Below the pieces are notes generated by a model. The model was not told where the DNA came from and made no database searches. It worked only from the letters and a program-made list of their open reading frames with translations. A stretch of 64,000 nt of DNA from Bradyrhizobium sp. WBOS07 (lineage in GTDB: Bacteria; Pseudomonadota; Alphaproteobacteria; Rhizobiales; Xanthobacteraceae). Made by a program: the position numbers and the translations under genes. Positions 18,604 through 27,683 of this stretch are shown one piece after another; position 1 is the first letter of the stretch; each line of letters begins with the position of its first letter. The stretch spans positions 5,041,501 through 5,105,500 of the forward strand of contig NZ_CP029008.1 in assembly GCF_024585165.1 (NCBI RefSeq), read 5' to 3'.

Positions 18604-19788
18604 ATGACAGATCGTAGCCCGGAATCCGCCCGCATCCCCGCGCATGCGCAACGCGTCCTGGTCCTGCAGGGCGGCGGCGCGCTCGGCTCTTACCAGGCGG
18701 GGGCCTATCAGGCGCTGTGTGGCGCCGGCTTCGAGCCGGAATGGGTCGCCGGCATCTCGATCGGCGCGGTCAACGCCGCCATCATCGCCGGCAACGAGGG
18801 GCCGGCCCGTGTCAAGCGGCTCAAGGAATTCTGGGAGATGGTCTCCGCGCCGGTGCCGTGGAAGCCGATCGGCAAGAGCGATCACAGCCGTGAGCTGTTC
18901 AACTCGACCAGTGCCGCGCTGATCGCCACCTTCGGCGTGCCCGGCTTCTTCGTCCCCCGCGTCCCGCCGGCGCCGCTGTGGCCGCCGGGGCATCCCGAAG
19001 CCCAGAGCTATTACGACACGGCGCCCTTGAAGAAGACGCTGGAGCGCCTGGTCGATTTCGACCGCATCAACGACCTGAAGACCCGCCTGTCGGTCGGCGC
19101 GGTCGGCGTCACCTCCGGCAATTTCAAATATTTCGACAATTACGAGCTCAAGAAGCTTGGCAAGAAAATCGGCCCGGAGCACATCATGGCCTCCGGCGCG
19201 CTGCCGCCCGGCTTTCCCTCGGTGATCATCGACGGCGAGCATTATTGGGACGGCGGCATCGCCTCCAACACCCCGCTCGACTACGTGCTCGATGCCGAGC
19301 TCGATCGCGACATGCTGATCTTCCAGGTCGACCTGTTTTCGGCGCGTGGCGATCTGCCGACCTCGCTGCTGGAGGCCGCCGAGCGCGAGAAGGACATCCG
19401 CTATTCCAGCCGCACGCGGATGAACACCGACAAGAACAAGCAGCTGCACAACGCCCGCAAGGCCGTGCGCGACCTGATCGGCAAATTGCCGGACTACCTG
19501 AAGAACGACCCCTCCGTCGAATTCCTCGCGAAAGTGTCGCGCGAAAGCACCGTCACCGTGGTGCATCTGATCTACCGCAGCAAGAACTACGAATCCTCGT
19601 CGAAGGATTACGATTTCTCTCACGTCGCCATGGTCGAGCATTGGGAGGCCGGCGTGAACGACGTGCACCTGTCGATGCGCCACAAGGACTGGCTCGAGCG
19701 GCCGCAGTCCGGCGAGACCATGGTGACTTACGATCTCACGGGGGACGTCTCCGCGCCCCCGGCAAAAAGGAGCGAACAGAATGGGTAG
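18604..19788 (+). CDS. Patatin-like phospholipase with DUF3734 C-terminal domain
   Basis: 394 residues. The patatin signature is complete: oxyanion loop GGGALGSYQAG (about 23-33), nucleophile motif GISIG (about 50-54, Ser52) and the catalytic Asp in DGGIASNTPL (about 216). The C-terminal third (SRTRMNTDKNKQL, LIYRSKNYESSSKDYDFSH, GWEAGVND-like) is the DUF3734 extension seen in proteobacterial patatins. It is predicted to hydrolyse acyl esters in phospholipids or similar lipids. There is no signal peptide. It overlaps bdhA by eight bases, so lipid or PHB turnover is a reasonable guess. Confidence 0.92.
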   Translation: MTDRSPESARIPAHAQRVLVLQGGGALGSYQAGAYQALCGAGFEPEWVAGISIGAVNAAIIAGNEGPARVKRLKEFWEMVSAPVPWKPIGKSDHSRELFNSTSAALIATFGVPGFFVPRVPPAPLWPPGHPEAQSYYDTAPLKKTLERLVDFDRINDLKTRLSVGAVGVTSGNFKYFDNYELKKLGKKIGPEHIMASGALPPGFPSVIIDGEHYWDGGIASNTPLDYVLDAELDRDMLIFQVDLFSARGDLPTSLLEAAEREKDIRYSSRTRMNTDKNKQLHNARKAVRDLIGKLPDYLKNDPSVEFLAKVSRESTVTVVHLIYRSKNYESSSKDYDFSHVAMVEHWEAGVNDVHLSMRHKDWLERPQSGETMVTYDLTGDVSAPPAKRSEQNG

Positions 19789-20569
19789 TCTGTCAGGCAA
19801 GAACGCCGTCGTGACCGGATCCACCAGCGGCATCGGGCTCGCCTATGCGCGTGCGTTCGCCGGCGCCGGCGCCAACGTCGTCATCAACGGCTTCGGCACG
19901 CCGGAGGACATCGAGAAGGAACGCGCCAGGATCGAGCAGGAGTTCAAGGTGAAGGCGATCTATTCGCCCGCCGATATGACCAAGCCCGCCGAGATCGCCG
20001 GGATGATCGCGCTCGGCGAGACGACCTTCGGCTCGGTCGACATCCTCGTCAACAATGCCGGCATCCAGTTCGTCTCGCCGGTCGAGGAGTTTCCGATCGA
20101 GAAGTGGGACCAGATCATCGCGATCAACCTGTCCTCCGCCTTCCACGGCATCCGCGCCGCGGTGCCCGGCATGAAGAAGAAGGGCTGGGGCCGCATCATC
20201 AACACGGCATCCGCACACTCGCTGGTGGCCTCGCCCTTCAAGTCGGCCTATGTCTCGGCCAAGCACGGCATCGCCGGTCTCACCAAGACCGTGGCGCTGG
20301 AGGTCGCGACCCACAAGATCACCTGCAACTGCATCAGCCCCGGCTATGTCTGGACGCCGCTGGTGGAGAAGCAGATCCCCGACACGATGAAGGCACGCAA
20401 TCTGACGCGCGAGCAGGTCATCAACGACGTGCTGCTCGCGGCGCAGCCGACCAAGGAATTCGTCACCTCCGAGCAGGTCGCAGCGCTGGCACTGTTCCTG
20501 TGCAGCGACGACGCCGCCCAGATCACCGGCACCAATCTCTCGATCGACGGCGGCTGGACCGCCGCGTAA
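19781..20569 (+). CDS. bdhA: 3-hydroxybutyrate dehydrogenase
   Basis: 262 residues of classical SDR: TGSTSGIG cofactor motif (residues about 11-18), NNAGIQ, catalytic Ser in SAHS and YVSAKHG (Tyr near 156, Lys near 160). The sequence FVSPVEEFPIEKWDQIIAIN and the C-terminal TGTNLSIDGGWTAA match NAD-dependent D-3-hydroxybutyrate dehydrogenase. It oxidises 3-hydroxybutyrate from polyhydroxybutyrate breakdown to acetoacetate. The start lies within the patatin gene end, implying coupled translation. Confidence 0.93.
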   Translation: MGSLSGKNAVVTGSTSGIGLAYARAFAGAGANVVINGFGTPEDIEKERARIEQEFKVKAIYSPADMTKPAEIAGMIALGETTFGSVDILVNNAGIQFVSPVEEFPIEKWDQIIAINLSSAFHGIRAAVPGMKKKGWGRIINTASAHSLVASPFKSAYVSAKHGIAGLTKTVALEVATHKITCNCISPGYVWTPLVEKQIPDTMKARNLTREQVINDVLLAAQPTKEFVTSEQVAALALFLCSDDAAQITGTNLSIDGGWTAA

Positions 20570-20582
20570 CGCGCTCAGTATT

Positions 20583-20673
20583 GTAGGGTGGGCAAAGGCG
20601 CGTCAGCGCCGTGCCCACCGTCACTCGATGATTGGAAAAGAACGTGGGCACGCTTCGCTTTGCCCACCCTACG
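20583..20673. repeat. Intergenic inverted-repeat element, family E copy 1
   Basis: A 91-bp inverted repeat: the left end GTAGGGTGGGCAAAGGCGCG is mirrored by CGCTTTGCCCACCCTACG at the right, with internal GTGCCCACC and GTGGGCACG arms. A second copy is at 34749-34829. It lies between the convergent genes bdhA and the TauE-type exporter and could also act as a bidirectional terminator. Confidence 0.88.
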
Positions 20674-20702
20674 AAATTGAGAGCGAGGCGGCAGCTTCCC
20701 GC

Positions 20703-21527
20703 TCAATGCGTCCAGGCCAGGGCGGTGACGAACGCCGAGGACAGGTTCAGCTCGGCAAACATGATCTTGCCGGAGACGACGACCAATACGCTGGCAAGCG
20801 TCAGCCGCAACACCGTCTCGGGCACGCGCGTCGCGCTGTAGCTGCCGACTATGATGCCGGGCAGCGAGCCCATCAGCAGCACGCCCATCAAGGCCCAATC
20901 CACGTCGCCGAGCGCCCAGTGCCCCATGCCGGCGACCAGCGTCAGCGGCACCGCGTGGGCGATGTCGGAGCCGACGATGGTCACCATCGGCAGGCGCGGA
21001 TAAAGCAGCAGCAGCACGGTGACGCCGACCGCACCGGCGCCGACCGACGAGATCGAGACCAGCACGCCGAGCACGATGCCGGTGACGACGGTCGCGATCG
21101 CGGTGGTGCGATCGTCGACGCGCTCCAGCCGGCTGCGATAGCGCTCCATGATCGACTTGCGGAAGATCAGCGAGGTCGCGGTCAGCAGCAGCGCGAAGCA
21201 CAGCACCAGATTGACCAGGCTGCGCTCGGAATCGTTCTTGAGGTCGAGCTTCCACAGCACCAGCAGCGTCAGCGCGCTCGCGGGAATGCTGCCGCAGGCG
21301 AGCCGCAGCACCGCCGGCCAGTGCACGCTGCGCGACCAGCCATGCACCACGCTGCCGCCGGCCTTGGTCGCGGCGGCATAGAGCAGGTCGGTTCCGACCG
21401 CCGTGGAGGGATGAACACCGAACAGCAGGATCAAGAGCGGCGTCATCAACGAGCCGCCGCCCACGCCGGTCATCCCGACAAGGAGGCCGACGCCGAAGCC
21501 AGAGGCGACGTAGAGTGGATCGAGCAT
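20703..21527 (-). CDS. Sulfite exporter TauE/SafE family protein
   Basis: 274 residues with about eight hydrophobic helices arranged as the duplicated DUF81 fold. The N-terminal GVGLLVGMTGVGGGSLMTPL and the mid-protein VSISSVGAGAVGVTVLLLLY are the two conserved glycine-rich repeats. Family members export sulfite, sulfoacetate or other organosulfur anions across the inner membrane. The presence of a full sulfate island a few kilobases away makes sulfite efflux plausible, but substrate cannot be read from sequence. The 190 bases upstream are AT-rich and probably hold its promoter. Confidence 0.9.
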   Translation of the reverse strand: MLDPLYVASGFGVGLLVGMTGVGGGSLMTPLLILLFGVHPSTAVGTDLLYAAATKAGGSVVHGWSRSVHWPAVLRLACGSIPASALTLLVLWKLDLKNDSERSLVNLVLCFALLLTATSLIFRKSIMERYRSRLERVDDRTTAIATVVTGIVLGVLVSISSVGAGAVGVTVLLLLYPRLPMVTIVGSDIAHAVPLTLVAGMGHWALGDVDWALMGVLLMGSLPGIIVGSYSATRVPETVLRLTLASVLVVVSGKIMFAELNLSSAFVTALAWTH

Positions 21528-21724
21528 ATCAGAATAATCTTAGGTTGATCTGGTCGGTTAGGCAATACGACGTAGGATAAGGTTCCCCTGATGCGCAACC
21601 ACCTCGGCAGAATAAGAAAAATATTGCCTCGCGTTGAAAAAGCGGAGGCGTTTTGCCTCGTTCGCGTGCGTGCGCTGACAGTGCCGTTCCCCGACAAAGC
21701 AGCAGGCATCGAGGCGTGCAGCGC

Positions 21725-23092
21725 CTATTTCCCGAACGCCAGCACGTGCAGGCCAAGGCGCTGCCGCACGATCCAGAACAACAGCACCGTCTCGAAGGTG
21801 AGGGAGATCGAGGTCGCAGCGGCAGCGCCGTGGCCGCCATAGCGCGGTACCAGCGCGATGCAGAGCACGAGGTTCATCACGAAGGCCAGCGCGTAAGCGA
21901 GCGCGCAGATCTTCTGCTGACCGAGCATGTTGAGCAGCCGCTCGACCGGCCCGATCGCGGCGCGCACCACGAGCCCGATCGCGGCGACGAACATGATGTC
22001 GTAGCCGACCACGAATTGCGGCCCGAACAACCAGAGCAGCGGCTTGCCGAGCGCGAGCAGCACGATGGTCGCCGCCAGCGACGGCCAGAACGTCCAGTTG
22101 ATCGCATGCGCCACGTAGGCCGACAGCCGGGCCTTGTCGCCGCTTGCGTTGTATTCGGCGAAGCGATGCGCCGTCGTCGCCGACATCGCGTAATGGATGA
22201 AGGAGACCAGCGCCAGCGTCTTCACCACCGCAAAGTAGACGCCGACCTCATCGGAGGGACGGAACTGCTGCAGCACCAGCACGTCGGTGTAGGACAGCAG
22301 CAAATAGAAGCTCTCGACCAGGAGGATCGGCAGCGAGACGGCAAGCCAGCCGCGGATGTCGTAAGCGCTGGGACCGGGCTCGATGTGATCGGCGAGCTTG
22401 CGGTTCAGCGCCACCATCTGCCCGGTCATCGCGATCCACACCGCGCCTGCGCTCGCAACCATCGCGGCGACGGCACCGAGATGATAGCCGAGCAGGAAGG
22501 CCGCGCCCGTAATGCCTATGATCAGCGCCTGGCGGATGATGAATTGCGGCATCAGCCCGAGCTGCATCCAGTCATGCGAGCGCGCGATGCCGTCCTGGGT
22601 GTTGGCGACCACGAAGGCGGGCAGGGTCATGCAGCCGATATAGAGCGGCAGTTGCTCGGCTGGATCGATCCAGGGCGACAGCAGCCTGACGATGCCGGCG
22701 AGGCCGAGCGACACCAGTGTCGACACGGCAAAAGTCAGCCAGCGACTGCCGGAGAGAAAGCCGCGCAGCAGCGCCTGCTCGTTGCTGGCGCGATATTCCG
22801 GAATGATCTTCTGTGCCGAAGCCGAGATGCCGAAATCCATCATGCTGCCGAGCAGCAGCACCCAGGTCCAGACATAGACATAGACGCCGTAATCGGACGT
22901 GCCCATCCAGCGCGCCAGCAGCACCTGCGAGACATAAGCGAGGCCGGCGCTGATGACGCGGATGATGAAGATGGTGCCGGCGAGCCGCCGCGTCAGCGAG
23001 GCCTCGCTGGGCCCGCCCGTCAGCCTGGCCCGCAGCCGCGCGATCAGCCCGGCCGGTCCGGTCGTTGCGGGTTCTGCATCCATCACGGCCAA
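21725..23092 (-). CDS. Oligosaccharide flippase family protein (Wzx/MATE-like)
   Basis: 455 residues with 12-14 predicted hydrophobic helices and the N-terminal pattern of polysaccharide flippases (TRRLAGTIFIIRVISAGLAY, LLARWMGTSDYGVYVYVWTW, DFGISASAQKIIPEY). Helices end with LVLCIALVPRYGGHGAAAAT, typical of the family. It probably moves lipid-linked glycans across the inner membrane for exopolysaccharide or O-antigen. No glycosyltransferase or polymerase is adjacent, so the glycan is unknown. An alternative start three residues in (MDAEP) is equally good. Confidence 0.88.
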   Translation of the reverse strand: MAVMDAEPATTGPAGLIARLRARLTGGPSEASLTRRLAGTIFIIRVISAGLAYVSQVLLARWMGTSDYGVYVYVWTWVLLLGSMMDFGISASAQKIIPEYRASNEQALLRGFLSGSRWLTFAVSTLVSLGLAGIVRLLSPWIDPAEQLPLYIGCMTLPAFVVANTQDGIARSHDWMQLGLMPQFIIRQALIIGITGAAFLLGYHLGAVAAMVASAGAVWIAMTGQMVALNRKLADHIEPGPSAYDIRGWLAVSLPILLVESFYLLLSYTDVLVLQQFRPSDEVGVYFAVVKTLALVSFIHYAMSATTAHRFAEYNASGDKARLSAYVAHAINWTFWPSLAATIVLLALGKPLLWLFGPQFVVGYDIMFVAAIGLVVRAAIGPVERLLNMLGQQKICALAYALAFVMNLVLCIALVPRYGGHGAAAATSISLTFETVLLFWIVRQRLGLHVLAFGK

Positions 23093-23208
23093 TTCGAAGG
23101 TCCCTCAGATCGCCCGGCATGCTGCGGCAGGTGAGGGATTAGCAACCATTCGTTAAGATTGGGTTGGGTGGCGTTCCATCCTCGGTGTCGTCCCGGACAG
23201 CGCGCCAC

Positions 23209-24048
23209 TCATTCCAAGTTCGTATTGAACTCGTAGGCCTTCTCCGGCCCGACCAGCGTGAATTTCAGCGCCGCACCATCCGGCTTGGCGCCCGGCGGCA
23301 GACCGTCGAGCTCGAAGGAAAACCGCATCACACCGGGCGGGCCGTGCTGCACCGGCGCCGGAATCGGCAGCGCCCAATCGGGCGTCGGGCCTTCCACGAA
23401 CAGATTGACGTTGCGGCTGTCGGGCGTGATCACGTCGACGACGACGTTCTTGGGCCCGTCGCGCTTGACGTCGCGGATGGTGAGCGGATTGGGATCGCCG
23501 ATATTGGCGGGCTTGGGCACGGTGTCGAGCGCGGCGCGCAAATTGGCGTCCTCTGTCGAGGCGACGCTGTTGAAGCCGAGCTCGGCCTTGGCCTCGACCG
23601 GAATGCAGAGCTTCTCGCACACGGCGTAATTGATCTCGGCGCGCAAGGTCACGGGCTTGTCGGCCGCCTTGGCGACGATGCGCAAAGGCAGCACGATCTG
23701 GTCACGATAGCCGATCGAATGGCCGCCGGCGCCGTCGGCGAATTTTTGCGGCGCCGGCCACATCACCGTCACCGCCTCGACATTGTCCGACTTCGAGAAG
23801 TCGAACCGCGGCGGAACGCCGGAATCGCCGGGGGTACGCCAGTAGGTCTTCCATCCAGGCTGGAGTTGGAAGGCGATACCGCCGAGCAGGACGGCGCCGC
23901 TGCGCGATCCCGCCAATAGCCGCACCGCGGAATGTCCGTCGCGCTGCCACGGCGAAGCGTCATCGGCGCGGGCTGCGATGGCCAGCGATGACGCAAGCAG
24001 GGTTGTCGCGACGCCAATCGCCGCACGCAGGGGAACTCTCGTCAGCAT
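23209..24048 (-). CDS. Stand-alone DsbD N-terminal (alpha) domain protein, periplasmic
   Basis: 279 residues. Signal peptide at about 1-28 (ends AIAARADDASP). The body resembles the N-terminal immunoglobulin-like domain of DsbD: FQLQPGWKTYWRTPGDSGVP, then INYAVCEKLCIPVEAKAELG. The CEKLC cysteine pair is where DsbD-alpha carries its redox pair. The membrane and thioredoxin domains of DsbD are absent. It may take electrons from a separate CcdA/ScsB-type protein and pass them to cytochrome c maturation or metal-stress partners; that is inference. Confidence 0.8.
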   Translation of the reverse strand: MLTRVPLRAAIGVATTLLASSLAIAARADDASPWQRDGHSAVRLLAGSRSGAVLLGGIAFQLQPGWKTYWRTPGDSGVPPRFDFSKSDNVEAVTVMWPAPQKFADGAGGHSIGYRDQIVLPLRIVAKAADKPVTLRAEINYAVCEKLCIPVEAKAELGFNSVASTEDANLRAALDTVPKPANIGDPNPLTIRDVKRDGPKNVVVDVITPDSRNVNLFVEGPTPDWALPIPAPVQHGPPGVMRFSFELDGLPPGAKPDGAALKFTLVGPEKAYEFNTNLE

Positions 24049-24190
24049 GGCACGTCTTTACAGGGTCGCCCCGGGGCAAACCATTGAATTGCTTGTGATG
24101 GATGCAGCCGAATCGCGTCCCTGCAAGGCTTGATTTGACAGCGGCCCGGGCCGACATCAGGATAGGAATTGAAACCGGAGTGCTTCACCG

Positions 24191-24835
24191 ATGGCTCCCA
24201 CAGGAAAGAGAACGGGCGAAAGCACCCGCCGCGCGGGTCCGGCGCTTCCCAATTCGGCCGGTTATCTCGACGGCCGGCTGCTGATCGCGATGCCCGTGAT
24301 GGGCGATTCCCGTTTCGAGCGCTCGGTGATCTATCTCTGCGCCCATTCCGCGGAAGGGGCGATGGGCATCATCGTGAACCACCCGGCCGGCAGCATCGAC
24401 TTCCCCGAGCTGTTGCAGCAGCTCGGCATCATCAAGAAGGGCGAGCACATCAAGCTGCCGGAGAATGCCGAAAGCATGAAGGTACTGCGCGGCGGCCCGG
24501 TCGATACCGGACGCGGCTTCGTGCTGCATTCCAGCGATTTCTACATCGAGAACGCGACGCTGCGGATCGACGACGGCGTCTGCCTTACGGCGACCGTCGA
24601 CATCCTGCGCGCCATCGCCAGCGGCTCCGGCCCCAAGCACGCCATTCTCGCGCTCGGCTATGCCGGCTGGGCGCCGGGCCAGCTCGAGACCGAGATCCAG
24701 AGCAACGGCTGGCTGCATTGCGATGCGGATGCGGATTTGATCTTCGGCGACGACGTCGACGACAAATACACCCGCGCCTTGCAGAAGATCGGCATCGATC
24801 CCGGCATGCTCTCGAACGAGGCAGGGCACGCGTAG
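24191..24835 (+). CDS. YqgE/AlgH family protein
   Basis: 214 residues. The family core is plain: [55 protein letters not shown] and [20 protein letters not shown]. These are cytoplasmic proteins of about 190 residues; this one has an N-terminal extension of about 25 basic residues. Their molecular function is unknown (AlgH affects alginate production in Pseudomonas). Divergent from the DsbD-N gene with a 142-base gap. Confidence 0.93.
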   Translation: MAPTGKRTGESTRRAGPALPNSAGYLDGRLLIAMPVMGDSRFERSVIYLCAHSAEGAMGIIVNHPAGSIDFPELLQQLGIIKKGEHIKLPENAESMKVLRGGPVDTGRGFVLHSSDFYIENATLRIDDGVCLTATVDILRAIASGSGPKHAILALGYAGWAPGQLETEIQSNGWLHCDADADLIFGDDVDDKYTRALQKIGIDPGMLSNEAGHA

Positions 24836-24870
24836 CATCAGGGTCCGCTATATTGGTTCCACTTACCGCA

Positions 24871-24984
24871 GTCGTCGCCCGGCTTGACCGGGCGACCCAG
24901 TACGCCGTAGCGGATGTGGTGAGAACGCTTCCTTCAACGCAGGCCTCTGGAATATTGGATCGCCCGCCTTCGCGGGCGATGACA
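24871..24984. repeat. Intergenic inverted-repeat element, family A copy 2
   Basis: Left end GTCGTCGCCCGGCTTGACCG, right end GATCGCCCGCCTTCGCGGGC followed by GATGACA; internal CCCAGTACGCCG and CTGGAATATTGGAT blocks match the other family A copies. It lies between the convergent yqgE and dioxygenase genes. Confidence 0.87.
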
Positions 24985-25000
24985 CCGGTTGCAGACTATA

Positions 25001-25888
25001 TTACTCCGCCGCCTGCTGCTGCACCGTCGGCTCCGTCCCCGCCACCGTCGCGCGGCGCATGTCGCGGGGCTGCGACTGGTCGTAGCGGCGGACGCGATGC
25101 ATGGTCTGGCGGTTGTCCCACATCACGAGGTCATGCAGCTTCCATTTGTGGACGTAGACGAATTCTGCTTGCGTCGCGTGCTCGTTGAGATCGCGCAGCA
25201 GCAAGCGCCCTTCAGGCACGCTCATGCCGACGATCTTGCCCGCATGCGACGACAGATACAGCGACTTGCGACGGTGCACGGGATGGGTCCGCACCAGCCG
25301 CTGCAGCACCGGCTTGAACATCTCCTTCTCCTCGTCGGTGTATTCGGTGAAGCCGAGCGACCCCCGCGAATACATCAGCGAGTGCTCGCAGACGAGGTCT
25401 TCGATCTCCGCCTTGGTCTCGTCGTCGAGCGCGTCATAGGCGGCGCGCATGTCGGCGAACTCGGTGTTGCCGCCCTTTGGGTTCACCACGCGCGCCGACA
25501 ATAGCGAGAACTTTGCCGGGATCGGGCGGAACGAGCTGTCGGAGTGCCACAGGCAATTGCCGAGATTGAACAGATTGGCGCGGCTGTCCTTCGGCAGCGG
25601 CTTGCCGTCCTTGCCGAGGTTGGAGACGTCGTTGAGGCCCGAGGTGAGGCGGTATTCATCGGCCTTGGTGATGTTGCCGCCGCGGGCGTCCTCGCGCTGG
25701 CCGAAGTTCAGGGCGAAGGCCATCTGCTGCTCGTCGGTGATGTCCTGGTCGTGGAACACCAGCACCGCGTATTTATCCATGGCGGCCTCGACCTCGCGTG
25801 CTTCGGCCTCGGTGAGAGGCTTGCGCAGATCGAGGCCGGACACCTCGCCGACGAAATGTTTTTGCAGCTGCCGGATGGCGATCGTCAT
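25001..25888 (-). CDS. tfdA: TfdA-alpha-like 2-oxoglutarate-dependent dioxygenase
   Basis: 295 residues of TauD/TfdA fold. The iron ligands are visible as H115 and D117 (CLWHSDSSFRP) and H264 (TMHRVRRYD); RRATVAG supplies the 2-oxoglutarate Arg. These are one position off those of canonical TfdA (H114, D116, H263). From memory the whole protein closely resembles TfdA-alpha of Bradyrhizobium strains. Such enzymes hydroxylate phenoxyacetates such as 2,4-D, releasing the phenol; the natural substrate in rhizobia is unknown. It is monocistronic, with a good promoter upstream and two SDR genes beyond. No tfdB, cadABC or chlorocatechol genes are in the window. Confidence 0.9.
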   Translation of the reverse strand: MTIAIRQLQKHFVGEVSGLDLRKPLTEAEAREVEAAMDKYAVLVFHDQDITDEQQMAFALNFGQREDARGGNITKADEYRLTSGLNDVSNLGKDGKPLPKDSRANLFNLGNCLWHSDSSFRPIPAKFSLLSARVVNPKGGNTEFADMRAAYDALDDETKAEIEDLVCEHSLMYSRGSLGFTEYTDEEKEMFKPVLQRLVRTHPVHRRKSLYLSSHAGKIVGMSVPEGRLLLRDLNEHATQAEFVYVHKWKLHDLVMWDNRQTMHRVRRYDQSQPRDMRRATVAGTEPTVQQQAAE

Positions 25889-25939
25889 GACGTTCTCTCC
25901 CGCGTGTCGCGAGCGGTTGGTCCCGCTCTGTCGACGAAA

Positions 25940-25967
25940 AAGCTACTCCCGCGCTCGGACTTGTCAA
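25940..25967 (-). promoter_or_regulatory. Probable sigma-70 promoter of the tfdA-like gene
   Basis: Read leftward there is a perfect -35 TTGACA (25967-25962), a 16-base spacer and TAGCTT (25945-25940) as a -10 element. The start codon is about 50 bases further on. It lies between the SDR stop and the dioxygenase start, so the dioxygenase has its own promoter. Confidence 0.6.
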
Positions 25968-25986
25968 CGCGCGGCGCGCATGCCTC

Positions 25987-26766
25987 TCACGCGTTTCGTG
26001 CCATCAGCCCGCCATCGACCGGGATCACCGCGCCGGTGAGGAAGGACGCCGCCGGCAGGCACAGGCTCAAGGTCATATGCGCGACCTCCTCGGGATCGCC
26101 GTAACGGCCGAGTGCGGTGCGGCGCTTGGCGTAGATGGTCTTGTGCTCCTCGGAGATGCGGTCGGTGATCCCAGTGCGGATCGGCCCAGGGCAGATGCAG
26201 TTGACGGTGATGCCCTCGCGGCCCAGCTCCACGGCGAGCGAGCGGGTCAGGCTGGCAACGCCGCCCTTTGCCGCCGAATAGGGGCTGTGCAACGCGGTGG
26301 CTCCGAGCGCCTCGGTCGAGGCGATGTTGACGATGCGCGGGCACCGCGACTTGCGCAGATGCGGCAGCGCGGCGCGGATGATGCGCGGATGCGCCGTCAG
26401 CATCACGGCGATGCCCCTTGCCCAGGCGTCCTCATAGCTCTCGTCGTCGATCGCGACGCGGACGGAGATGCCGGCGTTGTTGACGATGATGTCGAGCCCG
26501 CCGAAATGTGCCGCGACCTCATTCACCACGCGCTTGATCTCGCCGCCGTCGGCAACGTCGAGCTTCCACGCTTTTCCTGCACCACCGCGCGCGGCGATCT
26601 CCGCGGCCACCGCCTGCGCGCCCTGCGCGTCGTAATCGGTGACGGCGACGTTGGCGCCCTCGGCGGCGAACACGCGCGCGGTGGCACGCCCCATGCCGCT
26701 GGCCGCGCCGGTGACGAGAACGGTCAGGCCCTTGACGGACCGGCTGAGCTCTTTGAATTCGGACAT
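25987..26766 (-). CDS. SDR family NAD(P)-dependent oxidoreductase
   Basis: 259 residues starting MSEFKELSRSVKGLTVLVTG; a possible longer start at 26817 lacks SDR character. Motifs are TGAASGMG (cofactor), DYDAQ at the end of beta-2 (Asp favours NAD), NNAGIS, catalytic Ser in NIASTEA, YSAAKGG (Tyr/Lys) and a C-terminal PVDGGLMARNA. It reduces or oxidises an unidentified alcohol/ketone. It lies upstream of the tfdA-like gene in the same direction but with a separate promoter between, and it is divergent from the next SDR. Confidence 0.9.
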   Translation of the reverse strand: MSEFKELSRSVKGLTVLVTGAASGMGRATARVFAAEGANVAVTDYDAQGAQAVAAEIAARGGAGKAWKLDVADGGEIKRVVNEVAAHFGGLDIIVNNAGISVRVAIDDESYEDAWARGIAVMLTAHPRIIRAALPHLRKSRCPRIVNIASTEALGATALHSPYSAAKGGVASLTRSLAVELGREGITVNCICPGPIRTGITDRISEEHKTIYAKRRTALGRYGDPEEVAHMTLSLCLPAASFLTGAVIPVDGGLMARNA

Positions 26767-26862
26767 GTTGTTTCCTCGGAACGCTGCTTTTCTTGTTATG
26801 ATTGACAAGGCTGGCATCGATCCGCAGACAGGTCAAACAAGCAAGACAAAAGGGAGGCCGCC

Positions 26863-27600
26863 ATGGCGAACGAGCTCGATTTCTCAGGCAAGCAGGTGCT
26901 GGTCGTCGGCGGCTCGAGCGGGATCGGCAACGGCATCGCGCAGGCTTTTCGCACGCGGGGCGCGCAGGTCGCGGTGTGCGGCACGCGGGCTCGCGCAGCG
27001 GAATATTCCGCCGAGGAAGGCTCCGATCTCACGGGCCTTTCCTACGCGCAGCTCGACGTCAGCAATCCCGGTGCGATCGAGGCGTTCAAGCCGTCCTTCG
27101 ACAGGCTCGACGTGCTCGTGCTGGCGCAAGGCGCGGTGCTCTATCGCCGCGGCGAGTTCGAGATGGCCGGCTTCCGCAAGGTGGTCGAGGTCAACCTGAT
27201 GAGCCTGATGGCCTGTGCGACGCGGTTTCATTCCATGTTGCGGGATGGCAAGGGCGCGTTGATCATGGTGTCATCGACCGCGGCCTATCATTCCACCATG
27301 GGCAATCCCGCCTATAACGCCTCGAAGACCGGCGCGGTCGGATTGACGCGAACCCTCGGCGAGGCCTGGGCCGAGGACGGCATCCGCGTCAACGGCATCG
27401 CACCCGGCCTCGTCGACACCAAGATGACGAAGGTGACGACCGACAATCCCAAGCGGCTCGAAGGCGCGCTCGCGCGCATCCCGCTGCGGCGATTGGGCAC
27501 GCCGGCCGACATGGCGGGCGCGGCGCTGTTCCTGGCCTCGCCGTTGTCGTCCTACATCATCGGCCAGACTTTGGTCGTCGATGGCGGGCTGATTTTGTAG
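26863..27600 (+). CDS. SDR family oxidoreductase
   Basis: 245 residues, MANELDFSGKQVLVVGGSSG onward. Cofactor motif GGSSGIG, then VCGTRARAA, catalytic Ser in MVSSTAAY, YNASKTGAV (Tyr/Lys), and VDGGLIL at the end. A strong AGGGAGG-type ribosome-binding site precedes the ATG. The substrate is unknown. Its divergence from the other SDR by 96 bases, with the dioxygenase nearby, suggests but does not prove a shared catabolic theme. Confidence 0.9.
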   Translation: MANELDFSGKQVLVVGGSSGIGNGIAQAFRTRGAQVAVCGTRARAAEYSAEEGSDLTGLSYAQLDVSNPGAIEAFKPSFDRLDVLVLAQGAVLYRRGEFEMAGFRKVVEVNLMSLMACATRFHSMLRDGKGALIMVSSTAAYHSTMGNPAYNASKTGAVGLTRTLGEAWAEDGIRVNGIAPGLVDTKMTKVTTDNPKRLEGALARIPLRRLGTPADMAGAALFLASPLSSYIIGQTLVVDGGLIL

Positions 27601-27683
27601 CCGGCCGGGCAACACTTTCGTCATCGCTTGGAACTGCGCTGCTCCTGATCGGTTACTTGGGCTGACCCCCGAGGAGGAGCATC

